Assembly: GCF_001698125.1 (NCBI RefSeq)
Contig: NZ_CP013854.1
Location: forward strand, 1,054,001-1,118,000
DNA length: 64,000 nucleotides
From: Pseudonocardia sp. HH130630-07
Lineage (GTDB): Bacteria > Actinomycetota > Actinomycetes > Mycobacteriales > Pseudonocardiaceae
Reading direction: 5' to 3'
Shown: in pieces, positions 63,390 through 64,000 of the stretch
Numbering within the stretch: the first letter of the stretch is position 1
How the letters are laid out: every line of letters begins with the position of its first letter
The notes under the pieces: model-generated
Seen by the model: the letters and a program-made list of their open reading frames with translations, nothing else
Told to the model about the DNA's origin: nothing
Database searches by the model: none
Made by a program: the position numbers and the translations under genes

Positions 63390-63843
63390 CACCGGCGCTG
63401 CGCCCGGTCGCCGGCGACTGGTCCCGACGGGGGAACGCCGGTCACTACGGCATGTATCGAAACGTGCGGAGACGCACCGCCCGGATCGGTACATTCTGCG
63501 ACGTCCGGACGGGCGGGGGCTTCCCGGACGCACCCGAAGAACACTTGCTGCACTAATGCAGCGACTGTATATTTGGGTCTGCTCGCCACCGGTCCACCGG
63601 GCGGGCGGGTCGGGAGACCAGGGGGAAGGCGTTCCACCGCCGGGGCGGCGGCGGCGCCGTGGTCGGAGGGGGTCGTGCGCGTCGTGCACCGTCAGGCAGA
63701 GCTCGTCCCCCGACCCGGGCCACCGGGGCGGGGCCGCTCCCGGCCGTATCCGAGCCACGCCGCCTGAGCGGCGCATCCGGACGGTCGCGTGCTCGGCGGG
63801 GCACGGTCCCGGCGCGGCCGTCGCAGCAGAGGAAGCGGACTAC
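63390..63843 (+). other. 454-bp intergenic region with one promoter-like element
   Basis: No protein-like ORF and no tRNA. The only notable structure is the promoter/palindrome at 63545-63573, described separately. Confidence 0.5.
63545..63573 (+). promoter_or_regulatory. Sigma-70-like promoter overlapped by a palindrome
   Basis: TTGCTG (63545-63550), 17-base spacer, TATATT (63568-63573). A perfect 6-bp inverted repeat GCTGCA-CTAA-TGCAGC (63547-63562) covers the -35 and spacer, where a repressor could bind. AT-rich relative to its surroundings. It would give a 5' leader of about 260 bases before the gene at 63844. Confidence 0.5.
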
Positions 63844-64000
63844 ATGGAGATCCGGACACGGACCTGCGCACTTCCCGGGTGCAGCACGTCGATCGAGCAG
63901 CTCGCCGACCGGCCGGCCCGGCTCTACTGCTCGGCGGCCCACCGCCGCGACGCCCGGCGGATGCGGGCCGAGCACGCCCGCGGGCGCGGCACCGAACCGG
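63844..64000 (+). CDS. Small zinc-finger-like protein, 5' part (runs off right edge)
   Basis: AGAGGAAG precedes ATG 63844. The visible 52 residues begin EIRTRTCALPGCSTSIEQLA and contain LYCSAAHRRDARRMRAEHAR, giving a C-x5-C ... C-x3-H arrangement like a short zinc-binding motif followed by a basic helix. Similar starts occur in actinobacterial proteins of unknown function; the remainder is outside the window. Confidence 0.55.
   Translation, partial: MEIRTRTCALPGCSTSIEQLADRPARLYCSAAHRRDARRMRAEHARGRGTEP

Noticed and set aside
61539..63776. 745-residue minus-strand frame
   Set aside because: Covers the WYL regulator off-frame and the FAD monooxygenase antisense; no domain pattern.
1..64000. 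CRISPR arrays, tRNA or rRNA genes
   Set aside because: No regularly spaced short repeats, tRNA cloverleaf or rRNA-like sequence was recognised on reading both strands; a covariance-model scan would be needed to exclude small RNAs.

Overview
The window is high-GC actinobacterial DNA. Codon use, abundant GTG starts, gene types and the style of the right-hand genes suggest a Pseudonocardiaceae genome (Pseudonocardia or a close relative); this is an inference, since no rRNA or marker gene is present.

Region 1 (1-1700) is mobile-element debris: the 3' part of an IS110 transposase, an IS30 transposase without its catalytic half, and the decayed 3' end of a group II intron reverse transcriptase.

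Region 2 (about 1770-18307) is a one-directional gene cluster that looks like an undescribed peptide-derived (RiPP-like) pathway. It opens with a promoter-like element and a 51-residue, Phe-rich, strongly acidic ORF (1846-2001), followed by a hairpin. Tightly coupled genes follow: a TPR protein, a PQQ-like beta-propeller protein, two M3-type zinc metallopeptidases, an O-methyltransferase, two DUF6445/2OG-oxygenase-like proteins, a pentapeptide-repeat protein, a third M3-type metallopeptidase, an SDR, a class III aminotransferase, a FAD amine/amino-acid oxidase, a GT4-like glycosyltransferase and a class I methyltransferase. Three paralogous M3 enzymes in one operon, all with HExxH and the third Glu ligand, are the most unusual feature. 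A working model is that the propeller and TPR proteins handle the precursor, the peptidases trim it, the redox, amino-transfer, methyl and glycosyl enzymes decorate it, and the pentapeptide protein may protect the host. No intact exporter or pathway regulator lies inside the cluster.

Region 3 (about 18.3-46.5 kb) is an insertion-sequence accumulation zone holding IS5 (several types), IS3, IS256, IS110, IS1380, ISL3, IS21, IS630 and ISAs1 elements, many nested. They cut resident genes. A 77-residue LuxR-type HTH gene is split in three by two ISs and can be rebuilt exactly from the target-site duplications. An MFS exporter, an alpha/beta hydrolase, a CPBP protease and a response regulator are truncated. 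An IS256 is split by about 3.1 kb of IS110 plus IS1380, and an IS21 istB is split by an IS5-type element carrying a pRiA4b ORF-3 passenger gene. Intact islands are a DUF4097/RHH pair and a UbiA prenyltransferase.

Region 4 (46.5-64 kb) looks like ordinary chromosome: a histidine kinase, a CocE-type lipoprotein hydrolase, a MerR regulator with P450, a catalase-like protein, an S9 peptidase, a membrane protein, a copper ATPase plus exported partner behind a CsoR-type operator, an LLM oxidoreductase, a WYL regulator, a divergent FAD monooxygenase, and the start of a zinc-finger-like protein at the right edge.
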